Positions 55,862 to 64,000 of a stretch of 64,000 bases of DNA are shown here, piece after piece. The position numbers and the translations under genes were made by a program. The stretch lies in NCBI RefSeq assembly GCF_029267515.1, contig NZ_JAJUIS010000001.1, forward strand, positions 124,001 to 188,000. The letters are read 5' to 3'. Numbering within the stretch: the stretch's first letter is position 1; every line of letters starts with the position of its first letter. This DNA comes from Seleniivibrio woodruffii (lineage in GTDB: Bacteria; Chrysiogenota; Deferribacteres; Deferribacterales; Geovibrionaceae). The notes beneath the pieces were generated by a model that saw only the letters and a program-made list of their open reading frames with translations, had not been told where the DNA came from and ran no database searches.

Positions 55862-55935
55862 AAGCGGGTGACCGGGCTCGAACCGGCAACCTCAACCTTG
55901 GGAAGGTCGTGCTCCACCAGTTGAGCTACACCCGC
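55862..55935 (-). tRNA. tRNA-Gly (TCC)
   Basis: Minus-strand cloverleaf. Acceptor GCGGGTG/CACCCGC, anticodon loop TTCCCAA, T-loop TTCGAGC. CCA is not encoded. The tig ATG is 52 bases downstream. Confidence 0.97.
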
Positions 55936-55948
55936 GGAAGGTATGATA

Positions 55949-56029
55949 TGCGAGTGAAGGGACTCGAACCCCCACGCCTAGGACACTAGATCCTAAGTCT
56001 AGCGCGTCTACCAATTCCGCCACACTCGC
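55949..56029 (-). tRNA. tRNA-Leu (TAG)
   Basis: Class II tRNA. Acceptor GCGAGTG/CACTCGC, anticodon loop CTTAGGA flanked by CTAGA/TCTAG, a variable arm, and T-loop TTCGAGT. Discriminator A; CCA not encoded. Confidence 0.96.
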
Positions 56030-56049
56030 CCAGACCAGTATATAAAAAA

Positions 56050-56123
56050 GGTGGCTGACGGGGATCGAACCCGCGACAACAGGAATCACAATCCTGTACT
56101 CTACCGACTGAGCTACAGCCACC
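56050..56123 (-). tRNA. tRNA-His (GTG)
   Basis: Acceptor with the encoded extra 5' G paired to C73 (GGTGGCTG/CAGCCACC), anticodon loop TTGTGAT, T-loop TTCGATC. Confidence 0.97.
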
Positions 56124-56133
56124 ACAAGACAAG

Positions 56134-56207
<74 letters not shown>

Positions 56208-56229
56208 GTATCGGTCTTACGAATCACGA

Positions 56230-56258
56230 AACTTATCAAAAGACCTTCATTAAGTCAA
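56230..56258 (-). promoter_or_regulatory. Promoter of the tRNA-tig run
   Basis: Minus strand TTGACT (56258-56253), a 17-base spacer and TAAGTT (56235-56230), 23 bases before mature tRNA-Arg. Confidence 0.7.
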
Positions 56259-56289
56259 TAGCTAATTTAACCCGTTTATACATTACTCC

Positions 56290-56304
56290 TTGATTTGAAA
56301 TCAA
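56290..56304. promoter_or_regulatory. Palindrome TTGAT-N5-ATCAA over the DUF72 -35 element
   Basis: TTGATTTGAAATCAA covers the -35 hexamer of the candidate promoter TTGATT - 17 bases - TATTAC (-10 at 56313-56318). In this position a bound protein would block transcription. Same half-sites and spacing as at 6465 and 20971. Confidence 0.5.
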
Positions 56305-56337
56305 AAACATCATATTACAATTCTACACGAGGTTAAG

Positions 56338-57120
56338 ATGATTACATACAACGATACTCCTGTTTACATCGGCACTGCGGGGTACAAATTTGACGACTGG
56401 CTTGGCACTTTCTATCCGAACCAGTTCCCCAATGAAGAGATGCTGAAGTTTTACAGCCGTGATAAGGGAATTGATTTCCTTGAGCTGACATTCACTTTCT
56501 ATAACGACCCCACTGAGGAGATTACCGCCAACATAGCGGAAAACGGCTCCGATGAACTCGCAATATCAGTGCGTCTGGGCAAACGCTTTCTGAAAGAACC
56601 CCCCGTAAAGGAAGACGCAAGCGAATTTAAAAACGGTCTCTCTCCTATATATAATAGAGTGAAGGCGTACTTTGCTGATTTTTATAACGGTTTCACACCA
56701 TCAAGGGCAAACTTTGAGCATATACTGCGTCTGCGCGACACCTTCTCAGACAGACCATTCTTTGTTGAGCTCGCAAACCGCGGTTGGGCAAGACAGAAAT
56801 ATCAGGAAGAATTTAAAGAAAACGGCATTGGCGTCGTTAACGCTGATTTCCCGTCAAGTGCAGGGCTGGCACCCTATTCCGTTAAGGCTTACAACAATAT
56901 GTCATACTTCCGCCTGTACGGAAAAAGTCCAGAATGGGAAGGACCTCAGAACCGCGACCTGAACTACCGATATAATCTGAAACAGCTTGATAAATTCAAA
57001 AAAGATATAGACATAGTAGCGTCCGTTTCAAGCTCGGTGTTCGTATCCTTCTGCAACTCCGCAATGGGCAGTGCCGCCGCAAACGCAATAGATCTGAGAA
57101 AAATGCTCACAGAGGGCTGA
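56338..57120 (+). CDS. DUF72 family protein
   Basis: 260 residues, TIM-barrel fold of the YecE/DUF72 family; function not established. YIGTAGYKFDDWLGTFYP at the start, FLELTFTFYNDP, and YFRLYGKSPEWEG are family features. GAGG precedes the ATG. It is followed after one base by the aminotransferase gene, which suggests co-transcription. Confidence 0.88.
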   Translation: MITYNDTPVYIGTAGYKFDDWLGTFYPNQFPNEEMLKFYSRDKGIDFLELTFTFYNDPTEEITANIAENGSDELAISVRLGKRFLKEPPVKEDASEFKNGLSPIYNRVKAYFADFYNGFTPSRANFEHILRLRDTFSDRPFFVELANRGWARQKYQEEFKENGIGVVNADFPSSAGLAPYSVKAYNNMSYFRLYGKSPEWEGPQNRDLNYRYNLKQLDKFKKDIDIVASVSSSVFVSFCNSAMGSAAANAIDLRKMLTEG

Positions 57121-57121
57121 T

Positions 57122-58402
57122 ATGGGCAGAATATTTGAAAAATATGCACAGAAATTCCCCAAATCAAAAGAGTTGTATGAAAAGAGCCGTACTCTTTTCC
57201 CTAACGGCGTCTGCCACGACATAAGAAACTATCCTCCCTTCCCGGTGGTTACGGACCGCTGCGAAGGCATACACATGCACGACGTTGACGGAAACATTAT
57301 AATCGACCTCTGGATGGGGCACTATGCAAACATCCTCGGACACGGCACCGAAGCCCAGAGAAAGGGAATCGAACGCGCCTTGACCGCAGGCGTTCACCAC
57401 GGGACACTCAACAGATATCAGATTGAATATGCAGAGATGGTTCAGCAGGCGGTTCCCGAACTTGAATCAATGCGACTGTGCACATCAGGCACCGAAGCCA
57501 CCATGTACGTCACCCGTGTTGCACGTGCCTTCACCGGCAGACACATCATCGTTAAAGCAGAGGGCGGATGGCACGGCGGTAACTCCGTATTATCAACCGG
57601 CGTCGTTCCTCCGTTCGTAAAGGATAAAAACGCACCCGAAGGGCAGAAAACCGTCACTGTGCCTTACAACAACGTTGAAAAGACAGCGGAAATACTCCGC
57701 TCATACAATGACGAGATAGCCGCAATAATCATAGAGCCCATGATGGGTTCCGGCGGCGGTATAACTGCAAGTCCCGCATATCTGAAACTTCTGCGCGACT
57801 TCTGCGACCTGACAGGAACTCTTCTCATCTTTGATGAAGTTATCACAGGTTTCAGATTCCGCTACGGCAGCATATGGAATATTCTCGGTGTTAAACCTGA
57901 CCTTTTCACATTCGGCAAAGCGGCGGCAGGCGGCATACACATAGGTATTTACGGCGGACGCAAAGATGTTATGGACACCATAACCGTACAGAAACTGTTC
58001 GTCGGCGGAGGAACCTATTCCGCAAATCCGGTGGCTATGTGCGTAGGTATAGAAACTCTGAAGGAACTGCAAAAGCAGGATTATGAAAAACTTAATGCCG
58101 CAGGAGATGCTTTCCGCGCGAAACTGGTCTCCATGACGGCTAAACTCAGCTATCCGTCATATGTCACAGGCTTCGGCTCTTTCTTCTGCGTACATTTTAC
58201 CGACGAAAGATTTGACGTGATTACTCCTCAGATCGTAATGGCAAACAGCGACAAGGACCGCGAAAACCTTTTCAAAGCCGCCATGCTTATAAATAATGTG
58301 TTCACAATGCACTCAGGCGGTGCATTTTCATTTATGCATACGGACGAAGTGACGAATAATAAACTTACAGAGGCGTACAGGAAATCGTTTGAAATGATAT
58401 AA
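57122..58402 (+). CDS. Class III aminotransferase, glutamate-1-semialdehyde aminomutase-like
   Basis: 426-residue PLP enzyme. CTSGTEATMYVTRVARAFTG, EPMMGSGGGI, LLIFDEVITGFR, and the PLP Lys near residue 266 in TFGKAAAGG. It resembles HemL in length and the N-terminal SRTLFPNGVCHDIR region, but the segment after the Lys (IHIGIYGG) differs from HemL's P-V-G-A-Y/F-G-G. It may therefore be a GSA-like aminotransferase of other substrate, not heme synthesis. Neighbours give no clear pathway. Confidence 0.83.
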   Translation: MGRIFEKYAQKFPKSKELYEKSRTLFPNGVCHDIRNYPPFPVVTDRCEGIHMHDVDGNIIIDLWMGHYANILGHGTEAQRKGIERALTAGVHHGTLNRYQIEYAEMVQQAVPELESMRLCTSGTEATMYVTRVARAFTGRHIIVKAEGGWHGGNSVLSTGVVPPFVKDKNAPEGQKTVTVPYNNVEKTAEILRSYNDEIAAIIIEPMMGSGGGITASPAYLKLLRDFCDLTGTLLIFDEVITGFRFRYGSIWNILGVKPDLFTFGKAAAGGIHIGIYGGRKDVMDTITVQKLFVGGGTYSANPVAMCVGIETLKELQKQDYEKLNAAGDAFRAKLVSMTAKLSYPSYVTGFGSFFCVHFTDERFDVITPQIVMANSDKDRENLFKAAMLINNVFTMHSGGAFSFMHTDEVTNNKLTEAYRKSFEMI

Positions 58403-58419
58403 GCCTCTTCGGGGGTCAA

Positions 58420-58734
58420 TTGGCTTACATACGGAAAAAAGCCGCCGCCATAAAGTATGACGACAAAACAGATAAGGTGCCCAGACTAATTGCGAAGGGC
58501 AAAGGACTTGTGGCGGACAATATCATTGCGAAGGCGAAAGAACACGGAGTATATATCAAAGAGGATAAAGACCTTGTGGAAGCATTATCCACACTGGATC
58601 TGTTTGACGATATACCTGTCGAACTGTACAAAGTCGTTGCCGCGCTGCTGGCGGAGCTGTACCGCATCAACGGAAGAATAAAAGAACAGAAAGCTCAGGC
58701 GCAGGCACCCGTCACTCCTCCAGATGTTCCTTGA
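58420..58734 (+). CDS. FlhB-like cytoplasmic-domain protein
   Basis: 104 residues equal to the C-terminal cytoplasmic part of FlhB (type III export gate): RLIAKGKGLVADNIIAKAKE, GVYIKEDKDLVEALSTLD, and DIPVELYKVVAALLAELY. The Asn-Pro-Thr-His autocleavage site of FlhB is absent, as in stand-alone FlhB-like proteins. Start is TTG 58420. Its last 23 bases overlap the convergent response regulator gene. No other flagellar gene is nearby. Confidence 0.85.
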   Translation: MAYIRKKAAAIKYDDKTDKVPRLIAKGKGLVADNIIAKAKEHGVYIKEDKDLVEALSTLDLFDDIPVELYKVVAALLAELYRINGRIKEQKAQAQAPVTPPDVP

Positions 58735-59065
58735 TCCGGCGTAGAAGTATCTCTATCTTTTTATCTTTTGTAAAGTATTCCTCGGCATACAAAGACGCGA
58801 AGTTTCTTTTATATTCTTCATATGCGGTGAGCAGAAAAACGACCTGTCCGTCCTTGACCGCTTTGATATCCTTTAAAACCTCAAGCCCAGACCTGTCCGG
58901 CATGTTAACGTCGAGAAGCACAAGGTCATATTCTCCCGCACGGAATTTTTCCAGCCCGCTTGTTCCGTCTTCCGCTGTGTCAACACTGAATCCCTTTTCT
59001 GAAAGCAGATTCTGATAATGCTCCCGGATGTGTTCTTCGTCGTCGATAATAAGTATTTTTTTCAT
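58712..59065 (-). CDS. Single-domain response regulator
   Basis: 117-residue receiver domain with no output domain. IIDDEEHIREHY acidic pair, phosphoacceptor Asp in LVLLDVNMPDRSG, conserved Thr in LLTAYEEY, Lys in YFTKDKK. It overlaps the kinase stop as ATGA, so the pair is a cognate system. It may act by protein contact or as a phosphorelay intermediate. Confidence 0.93.
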   Translation of the reverse strand: MKKILIIDDEEHIREHYQNLLSEKGFSVDTAEDGTSGLEKFRAGEYDLVLLDVNMPDRSGLEVLKDIKAVKDGQVVFLLTAYEEYKRNFASLYAEEYFTKDKKIEILLRRIKEHLEE

Positions 59066-60525
59066 TCCTGTTCCCTCTTAGGCAGAAGAAGCGTAAAAAC
59101 AGCTCCTCTCTGAGCATCGGAAACATAAATGTCTCCGTCGTGCGCCCGCATAATCTTTTTACACAATGCCAGTCCTAAACCGGTTCCTTCCTTTTTATTG
59201 GTGAAAAACGGCTCAAATATCTTTTCCCTAAGCTCCGCCGCAACCCCGTGCCCTGTGTCGGCGACGCTGACGGTAACGTAATTTTTACTCTCGGACGCTG
59301 TGATAATAAGGTCTCCGCCTTTTTTCATCTCCTGAACGGCGTTTGTAACGAGGTTCATAAGCACCTGCTGCAAAAGTCCCCTGTCTGCATCAACATACAT
59401 CCCGTTTCCGATATTTACAACGATATTTATCTGTTCAAACGAGAGGCAGTTTTTCAGAAACTGAATCACCTCTTCCGTAAACTGCACCAGATTAATCTTT
59501 TCATATTCAAGCTCAACCCGCTTTGTATATGAAAGGATGTCCCCGACTATCTTTTCCAGCCTGTTCACTTCAGACTGCACGATGCTTATCCAGTGGTGCT
59601 GGTCTTCTGAGAGACCGCCCGCCTGCTCAACACGCTTCGCAAATCCTCCGATGGCTATCAGAGGGTTTTTAAGCTCATGAGCAACTGTGGCGGAAAGGCT
59701 GCCTATCTGAAGCAGGTTGTCGTTGTTGGAAGATATGCGCTTCGCTTCGTCCAGCTCCGACCTTACCAGTTCAAGCTGTTTCACAGCTCTGAAATACTCA
59801 ATTGACAGTGAGCAGATGTTACCGAAAAGCCTGAGCGCATCTTTGTCCGCTCTGGAATATGTCGGCTTGCAAACCATAAGAACACCGATCGGCTTACCGC
59901 CAATGCCCAGCGACGAAACCAGAACTTCATCGCAGAAGTATCTTTTCAGCGGATCGTATTCATCGGATGAATTAAGGTCAATGGTATCGGTCTTGTCGAA
60001 AAACATAATGTCTGAGAGCCTGTTTTTAGTTTCAAAGCCCACTTTCAGGTTGCGGAACAGAGTAACGTCTATTTTCATGTCACTGTTGCAGAATATTCCG
60101 CCGCGCAGTTCAAGTAAGGCCTCGTTAAGAAACATTATTCCGGCTCTTCCGAACTGTCCGTTTATTATAACAGACGAAATAAGCTGGTGCAGAACTTCGT
60201 CCAGATTTTTTCTGTTCGTTATCGTTTCAAGTATTTTCGCCCCGGCGACAACCCTTGAAAGAGCTGCCCCGAAAGGTGCAAAACTGTATATGTTTATTAT
60301 CTTTTTAAGCATTTCCGTCTGAGCTTCAGACGGGAATATCTGCTTGTTCGTGAAAACGGACGCAGCACAGCCGCCGGAAACAAGGCTGTATTCCGTCATT
60401 TCGGAAGAGGTGTTTCCAGTGTGAAGAATGGTTCCTTCCGTGTCTCTCACCAGAAGACCTTTAATCTCGGTTTGCAGGACGGATTCGAGTAAACCAAGAA
60501 GGTCTTGAGTCGCTGAACGCCCCAT
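59062..60525 (-). CDS. GAF-domain sensor histidine kinase
   Basis: 487-residue soluble kinase with no membrane segment. The N-terminal ~90 residues are a PAS-like region, followed by a GAF-like region (about 110-260). H-box SATVAHELKNPLIAIGGF, N-box NLVTNAVQEM, G boxes DTGHGVAAE and GTGLGLALCKK. It is paired with the downstream single-domain regulator. GGAG precedes ATG 60525. Ligand unknown. Confidence 0.9.
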   Translation of the reverse strand: MGRSATQDLLGLLESVLQTEIKGLLVRDTEGTILHTGNTSSEMTEYSLVSGGCAASVFTNKQIFPSEAQTEMLKKIINIYSFAPFGAALSRVVAGAKILETITNRKNLDEVLHQLISSVIINGQFGRAGIMFLNEALLELRGGIFCNSDMKIDVTLFRNLKVGFETKNRLSDIMFFDKTDTIDLNSSDEYDPLKRYFCDEVLVSSLGIGGKPIGVLMVCKPTYSRADKDALRLFGNICSLSIEYFRAVKQLELVRSELDEAKRISSNNDNLLQIGSLSATVAHELKNPLIAIGGFAKRVEQAGGLSEDQHHWISIVQSEVNRLEKIVGDILSYTKRVELEYEKINLVQFTEEVIQFLKNCLSFEQINIVVNIGNGMYVDADRGLLQQVLMNLVTNAVQEMKKGGDLIITASESKNYVTVSVADTGHGVAAELREKIFEPFFTNKKEGTGLGLALCKKIMRAHDGDIYVSDAQRGAVFTLLLPKREQE

Positions 60526-60540
60526 TGGCTGCTCCGATAG

Positions 60541-60582
60541 TTGAAAATAAAACAGGGGAACGTCTTTTCAGACGCTCCCCTT
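60541..60582 (-). terminator. Intrinsic terminator after ppdK
   Basis: AGGGGA-A-CGTC (60554-60564) and GACG-C-TCCCCT (60571-60581) form a stem with one A-C mismatch; on the minus strand GTTTTATTTTC follows. Confidence 0.85.
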
Positions 60583-60590
60583 GCGATTTG

Positions 60591-63215
60591 TTATTGTTTC
60601 AGTGCTGCATGAGCTGCCGCAAGCCTTGCCACGGGAACGCGGAAGGGGGAACAGCTTACGTAGTTGAGTCCCGCTTTCTGACAGAATGCTATCGACTCAG
60701 GGTCGCCGCCGTGTTCGCCGCAGATGCCTGTTTTAAGATCTGCCCTGATACTGCGTCCTTTGCTTACGCCCATTTCAACAAGCTGACCGACGCCGCTGAC
60801 ATCAATGGAGACAAAGGGGTCTTCTTTATATATCCCTTTCTCAACGTAGATGGGCAGGAATTTGCCCGCGTCATCACGGCTTACCCCCAGAGTTGTCTGG
60901 GTGAGGTCGTTTGTTCCGAACGAGAAGAACTGTGCGTGTTCTGCTATCTCGTTCGCTGTGAGCGCCGCTCTGGGAAGCTCTATCATCGTACCGACGAGGT
61001 AATCCAGCTTAACGCCGTATTTTGCTATTACCTCCGCGGCAACTTCGTTTGTCATATCTTTCAGTATCTCAAGCTCTTTGTATGAACCCACGAGAGGAAT
61101 CATAACTTCCGGTTTAACAACCTTGCCCTGTTTAACAAGCTCACATGCCGCCTCGAAGATGGCATAGACCTGCATTTCATAAATTTCGGGGAAGGTGAGA
61201 CCCAGACGGCATCCTCTGTGACCAAGCATCGGGTTGAACTCGAAAAGCTCAGTCGCCTTAGCTTTAAGGTGGTCTGCGGAAATACCGGAGGCCTTGGAAA
61301 CGCGCTCAATCTCCTCATCTGTGTGGGGGATGAACTCGTGAAGAGGCGGATCCAGCAGACGGATTGTTACAGGCAGCCCTTCCATTGCGGTGAACAGTCC
61401 GAGGAAGTCCTCTTTCTGATAGGGTTTAACCTTCGCAAGTGCCTTTCTGCGTCCCTCTTCGTTGTCAGCAAGTATCATCTCGCGCACGGCATCGATACGG
61501 TCGCCGTCAAAGAACATGTGTTCCGTACGGCAAAGACCGATCCCCTCCGCTCCGAAATCCCTTGCCACTCTTGAATCATGGGGGGTATCAGCGTTTGCGC
61601 GCACGCCGAGGGTTCTGAATGAGTCTGCCCATGTCAGTATCTCTGCGAACTCGCCTGAAAGTTCGGGTTCTATAAGTTTCGCCGCGCCGAGTATAACCTC
61701 GCCTGTGGAACCGTTTATGGTTATGATGTCACCCTCTTTAACGGTGGCGCCGCCGGCGGTGAAGAATTTCTGTACATCGTTGATGCGTACCGCGCCGCAG
61801 CCTGCGACACAGCATTTTCCCATGCCTCTGGCAACAACAGCCGCGTGGCTTGTCATACCGCCTGTGGCAGTAAGGATACCCTGTGCGGCGTGCATACCGC
61901 CGATATCTTCGGGTGACGTTTCAGCACGCACAAGGATAACTTTTTCGCCCTGTGCCGCCCAGCTTTCAGCCTCTTCCGCAGTGAAAACGACCTTTCCAAC
62001 AGCCGCGCCGGGAGAAGCGGGAAGACCTTTTGCGATAACGTCGTATTTAACGCTGGTATCTATCATGGGGTGCAGAAGCTGGTCAACCTGCTCCGGAGCA
62101 ACACGGAGTACAGCCGTTTTTTTGTCGATAAGTCCTTCCGCAACCATGTCGAAAGCGATCTTAACAGCCGCTCTTGCGGTTCTTTTGCCTGTTCTTGTCT
62201 GGAGCATGTAAAGAGTTCCCTTTTCAATGGTGAACTCAATATCCTGAACGTCTTTGTAGTGGTTTTCCAGTTTTTTATAAACTTCTTCAAGCTGTGCAAA
62301 GACTTCCGGCATAGCTGTTTTCAGTTTCGCTATGGGTTCCGGGGTTCTGATACCCGCAACAACGTCCTCGCCCTGTGCGTTCACAAGGTATTCGCCGAAG
62401 AACTCTTTGTCGCCTGTGGAGGGGTTACGGGTGAACGCAACACCTGTTCCGCAATCGTCGCCCATGTTTCCGAAAACCATGGACTGCACGTTTACTGCAG
62501 TTCCCCAGTCGTCGGACATTTTGTTTATTTTTCTGTAGGTTTTCGCTCTCTGATTGTTCCATGAGTCAAAAACCGCATCGATAGCATATCTGAGCTGCTC
62601 TTTGGGATCCTGTGGAAATTCCTTTCCGATCTCCTCAACAACAAGAGCCTTATACTTTTTAACAAGTTCTTTGAGATCTTCTGCGCTGAGTTCCGTATCC
62701 TCTTTAACACCTCTGGTGTTCTTCATATCCTTGAGAATATGTTCAAACTGGTGGTGTCCTATGCCGAGAACAACGTCGGAGAACATCTGGATAAATCTTC
62801 TGTAGCTGTCGTAGGCAAATCTGGCATTGCCGGAGGACTTCTCAAGTCCCTTCACAGATTCGTCTGTCAGACCGAGGTTAAGAACCGTGTCCATCATGCC
62901 GGGCATGGACACTCTTGCGCCGGAACGCACGGAAACAAGGAGAGGATTGTTTATATCCCCGAATTTTTTGCCCATAGCAGTTTCAAGCTCCGCAAGAGCA
63001 GAAAGAACCTGATCCCAGAGTCCTGCGGGATAGCTTTTGCTGTCTTTGTAAAACTGCACACACGCTTCTGTAGTGATGGTAAAACCGGGAGGAACAGGTA
63101 TGCCTATGCTGGTCATTTCTGCCAGCCCCGCCCCCTTTCCGCCGAGAAGGTTTTTGTTCTTGCCGTCTCCTTCCGTGCGACCTTTACCGAAAAAGTAAAC
63201 CCATTTGGTGCTCAT
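60591..63215 (-). CDS. ppdK: Pyruvate, phosphate dikinase
   Basis: 874-residue enzyme interconverting pyruvate + ATP + phosphate with PEP + AMP + pyrophosphate. ATP-grasp N-terminal part (LLGGKGAGLAEMTSIGIPVP), phospho-His457 in ATGGMTSHAAVVARG, and a C-terminal PEP-binding barrel ending GICGEHGGDPESIAF with the catalytic Cys. Useful for gluconeogenesis from acetate or glycolysis with pyrophosphate. It lies 16 bases after glyS, an operon link without an evident metabolic reason. Confidence 0.97.
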   Translation of the reverse strand: MSTKWVYFFGKGRTEGDGKNKNLLGGKGAGLAEMTSIGIPVPPGFTITTEACVQFYKDSKSYPAGLWDQVLSALAELETAMGKKFGDINNPLLVSVRSGARVSMPGMMDTVLNLGLTDESVKGLEKSSGNARFAYDSYRRFIQMFSDVVLGIGHHQFEHILKDMKNTRGVKEDTELSAEDLKELVKKYKALVVEEIGKEFPQDPKEQLRYAIDAVFDSWNNQRAKTYRKINKMSDDWGTAVNVQSMVFGNMGDDCGTGVAFTRNPSTGDKEFFGEYLVNAQGEDVVAGIRTPEPIAKLKTAMPEVFAQLEEVYKKLENHYKDVQDIEFTIEKGTLYMLQTRTGKRTARAAVKIAFDMVAEGLIDKKTAVLRVAPEQVDQLLHPMIDTSVKYDVIAKGLPASPGAAVGKVVFTAEEAESWAAQGEKVILVRAETSPEDIGGMHAAQGILTATGGMTSHAAVVARGMGKCCVAGCGAVRINDVQKFFTAGGATVKEGDIITINGSTGEVILGAAKLIEPELSGEFAEILTWADSFRTLGVRANADTPHDSRVARDFGAEGIGLCRTEHMFFDGDRIDAVREMILADNEEGRRKALAKVKPYQKEDFLGLFTAMEGLPVTIRLLDPPLHEFIPHTDEEIERVSKASGISADHLKAKATELFEFNPMLGHRGCRLGLTFPEIYEMQVYAIFEAACELVKQGKVVKPEVMIPLVGSYKELEILKDMTNEVAAEVIAKYGVKLDYLVGTMIELPRAALTANEIAEHAQFFSFGTNDLTQTTLGVSRDDAGKFLPIYVEKGIYKEDPFVSIDVSGVGQLVEMGVSKGRSIRADLKTGICGEHGGDPESIAFCQKAGLNYVSCSPFRVPVARLAAAHAALKQ

Positions 63216-63231
63216 TGCGATAAACCCCCTG

Positions 63232-64000
63232 TTATATGATTTTTGTCAGATCGCCCAGCAGATTGAACAGACCTATCAAACGGTTCAGCAAACTTAATCT
63301 GTTCTCTTTCACTTTCTCGTCCTTCGCCATTACCATAACGTTTTCGAAAAAGCGGTCAACAGGACCGCTGAAAGTCAGAAGCTGGGTCATCGCCTCAGTG
63401 AAGTTCTCTTCACACACCTCTCTATTAATACCGGCGGACTTGGTGTCTATCAGCCCTGCCAGTTCCCTCTCGAAATCTGACTCAAAAAGTGCCGGATCAT
63501 ACTCTGTTCCGGTATGTTCGCTCTTTTTGAGGATATTATTGATGCGTTTGTATCCTGCGGCAATGCTTGCAAACTCCGCTGTCTCTCTGTATTGCGCAAG
63601 AGCCTTTGCCGCTTTCTCTATTTTGATTATATCACCCGAAATGCCTGCTGCACAGTCAACACAGTCCGCTGTCAGCCCCTCGGAAGTGAGCATCTGACGG
63701 AAACGCTGAATTATGAAGTCGTTAACGGCATCCACAGTTTTCTGTTTATCGAATTTTATAAAATCCGTAAGAATTTCCGCACTTTTTTCCACCATAACAG
63801 CAATATCGGTGCGAAGTCCTTTCTGGCGGATGATGTTCAGTATGCCGATGGCATTTCTGCGGAGCGCGTAGGGATCCTGATTTCCCGTTGGGATAAGCTC
63901 AACTGCGAAACAGCCCACGATTGTGTCCAGTTTGTCCGCCATTGAAACAAAAGCACCCGCCTCTGTGACAGGCAGGTCGTCCCCTGCGAATCTGGGCATA
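63232..64000 (-). CDS. glyS: Glycyl-tRNA synthetase beta subunit, C-terminal part
   Basis: The frame is open to the right edge, so the N-terminal part is missing. PRFAGDDLPVTEAGAFVSMADKLDTI, NQDPYALRRNAIGI, and the C-terminal helical region with FFENVMVMAKDEKVKENRLSLL match the GlyS body and its anticodon-binding tail. Such a synthetase implies the alpha2beta2 GlyQ/GlyS form, with glyQ expected just upstream. Confidence 0.95.
   Translation of the reverse strand, partial: MPRFAGDDLPVTEAGAFVSMADKLDTIVGCFAVELIPTGNQDPYALRRNAIGILNIIRQKGLRTDIAVMVEKSAEILTDFIKFDKQKTVDAVNDFIIQRFRQMLTSEGLTADCVDCAAGISGDIIKIEKAAKALAQYRETAEFASIAAGYKRINNILKKSEHTGTEYDPALFESDFERELAGLIDTKSAGINREVCEENFTEAMTQLLTFSGPVDRFFENVMVMAKDEKVKENRLSLLNRLIGLFNLLGDLTKII

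Noticed and set aside
55810-55917. N-terminal extension of trigger factor
   Set aside because: The open frame runs through tRNA-Gly and its spacer; ATG 55809 has a strong ribosome site and gives a normal trigger factor.

Overview
The window reads as a chromosomal segment of a Gram-negative bacterium. It has lpxC for lipid A, trigger factor, lon, clpX and clpP, secA with a zinc-binding tail, and histidine-biosynthesis genes. The gene mix and several family variants would fit a member of the Deferribacterota (Geovibrio, Denitrovibrio or Seleniivibrio type): a pyruvate phosphate dikinase, an HQWKQPLN-type sensor kinase, and a two-subunit glycyl-tRNA synthetase. That placement is an inference from gene content and was not tested by a search. 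No rRNA, CRISPR array, transposase or prophage gene was seen.

Layout. 1-8162: a truncated sensor kinase, a tandem-PPK2 polyphosphate:AMP phosphotransferase, a secreted subtilase lipoprotein with six FG-GAP-like calcium repeats, YajQ, and a soluble molybdopterin oxidoreductase. 8149-13480 (minus): a translationally coupled sensor kinase - glnE - TenI/ThiE-like trio. 13576-20903: a phosphohexomutase, then a minus-strand housekeeping run recA-pilT-recX-rplI-dnaB followed by lpxC. 21062-41546: a 20-kb surface-glycan island. 41543-45194 (minus): hisB-hisH-hisA-pgpA-cinA. 45310-49427 (plus): a globin-like/PsiE membrane protein, secA and a flavin reductase. 49616-56207 (minus): a proteostasis block, tRNA-Arg-His-Leu-Gly - tig - clpP - clpX - lon - rpsU. 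56338-64000: DUF72, a class III aminotransferase, an FlhB-like small protein, a GAF sensor kinase with a single-domain response regulator, ppdK, and the C-terminal part of glyS, which runs off the edge.

The glycan island is the most unusual part. Three minus-strand proteins and one plus-strand protein with unrelated catalytic domains end in the same ~85-residue Rossmann-like module: two GT-A glycosyltransferases, a radical SAM-sulfotransferase fusion, and a GT2 glycosyltransferase. The module has a G-x-G-x-S/A-G loop, a V/I-D-D-N/R/C strand end, a C/F-G-K/R-x-Q-x-L/V-N segment and a terminal R-L/M-E/N pair. A GT4 protein carries a more divergent version, and the GT2 protein may carry a second, degenerate copy. 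The same island encodes a complete PAPS-forming pathway (cysD and a cysN-cysC fusion, preceded by a DUF2061 membrane protein) but no PAPS or sulfite reductase. With the sulfotransferase domain in the fusion protein, this suggests a system that makes a sulfated and methylated cell-surface or flagellar glycan, with the shared module linking its enzymes. The acceptor is not identifiable from this window.

A second thread is a short palindrome, TTGAT-N5-ATCAA. It occurs in three intergenic regions: upstream of the molybdopterin oxidoreductase/yajQ pair, upstream of recA, and over the promoter of the DUF72 gene. It may be the operator of an unidentified regulator.
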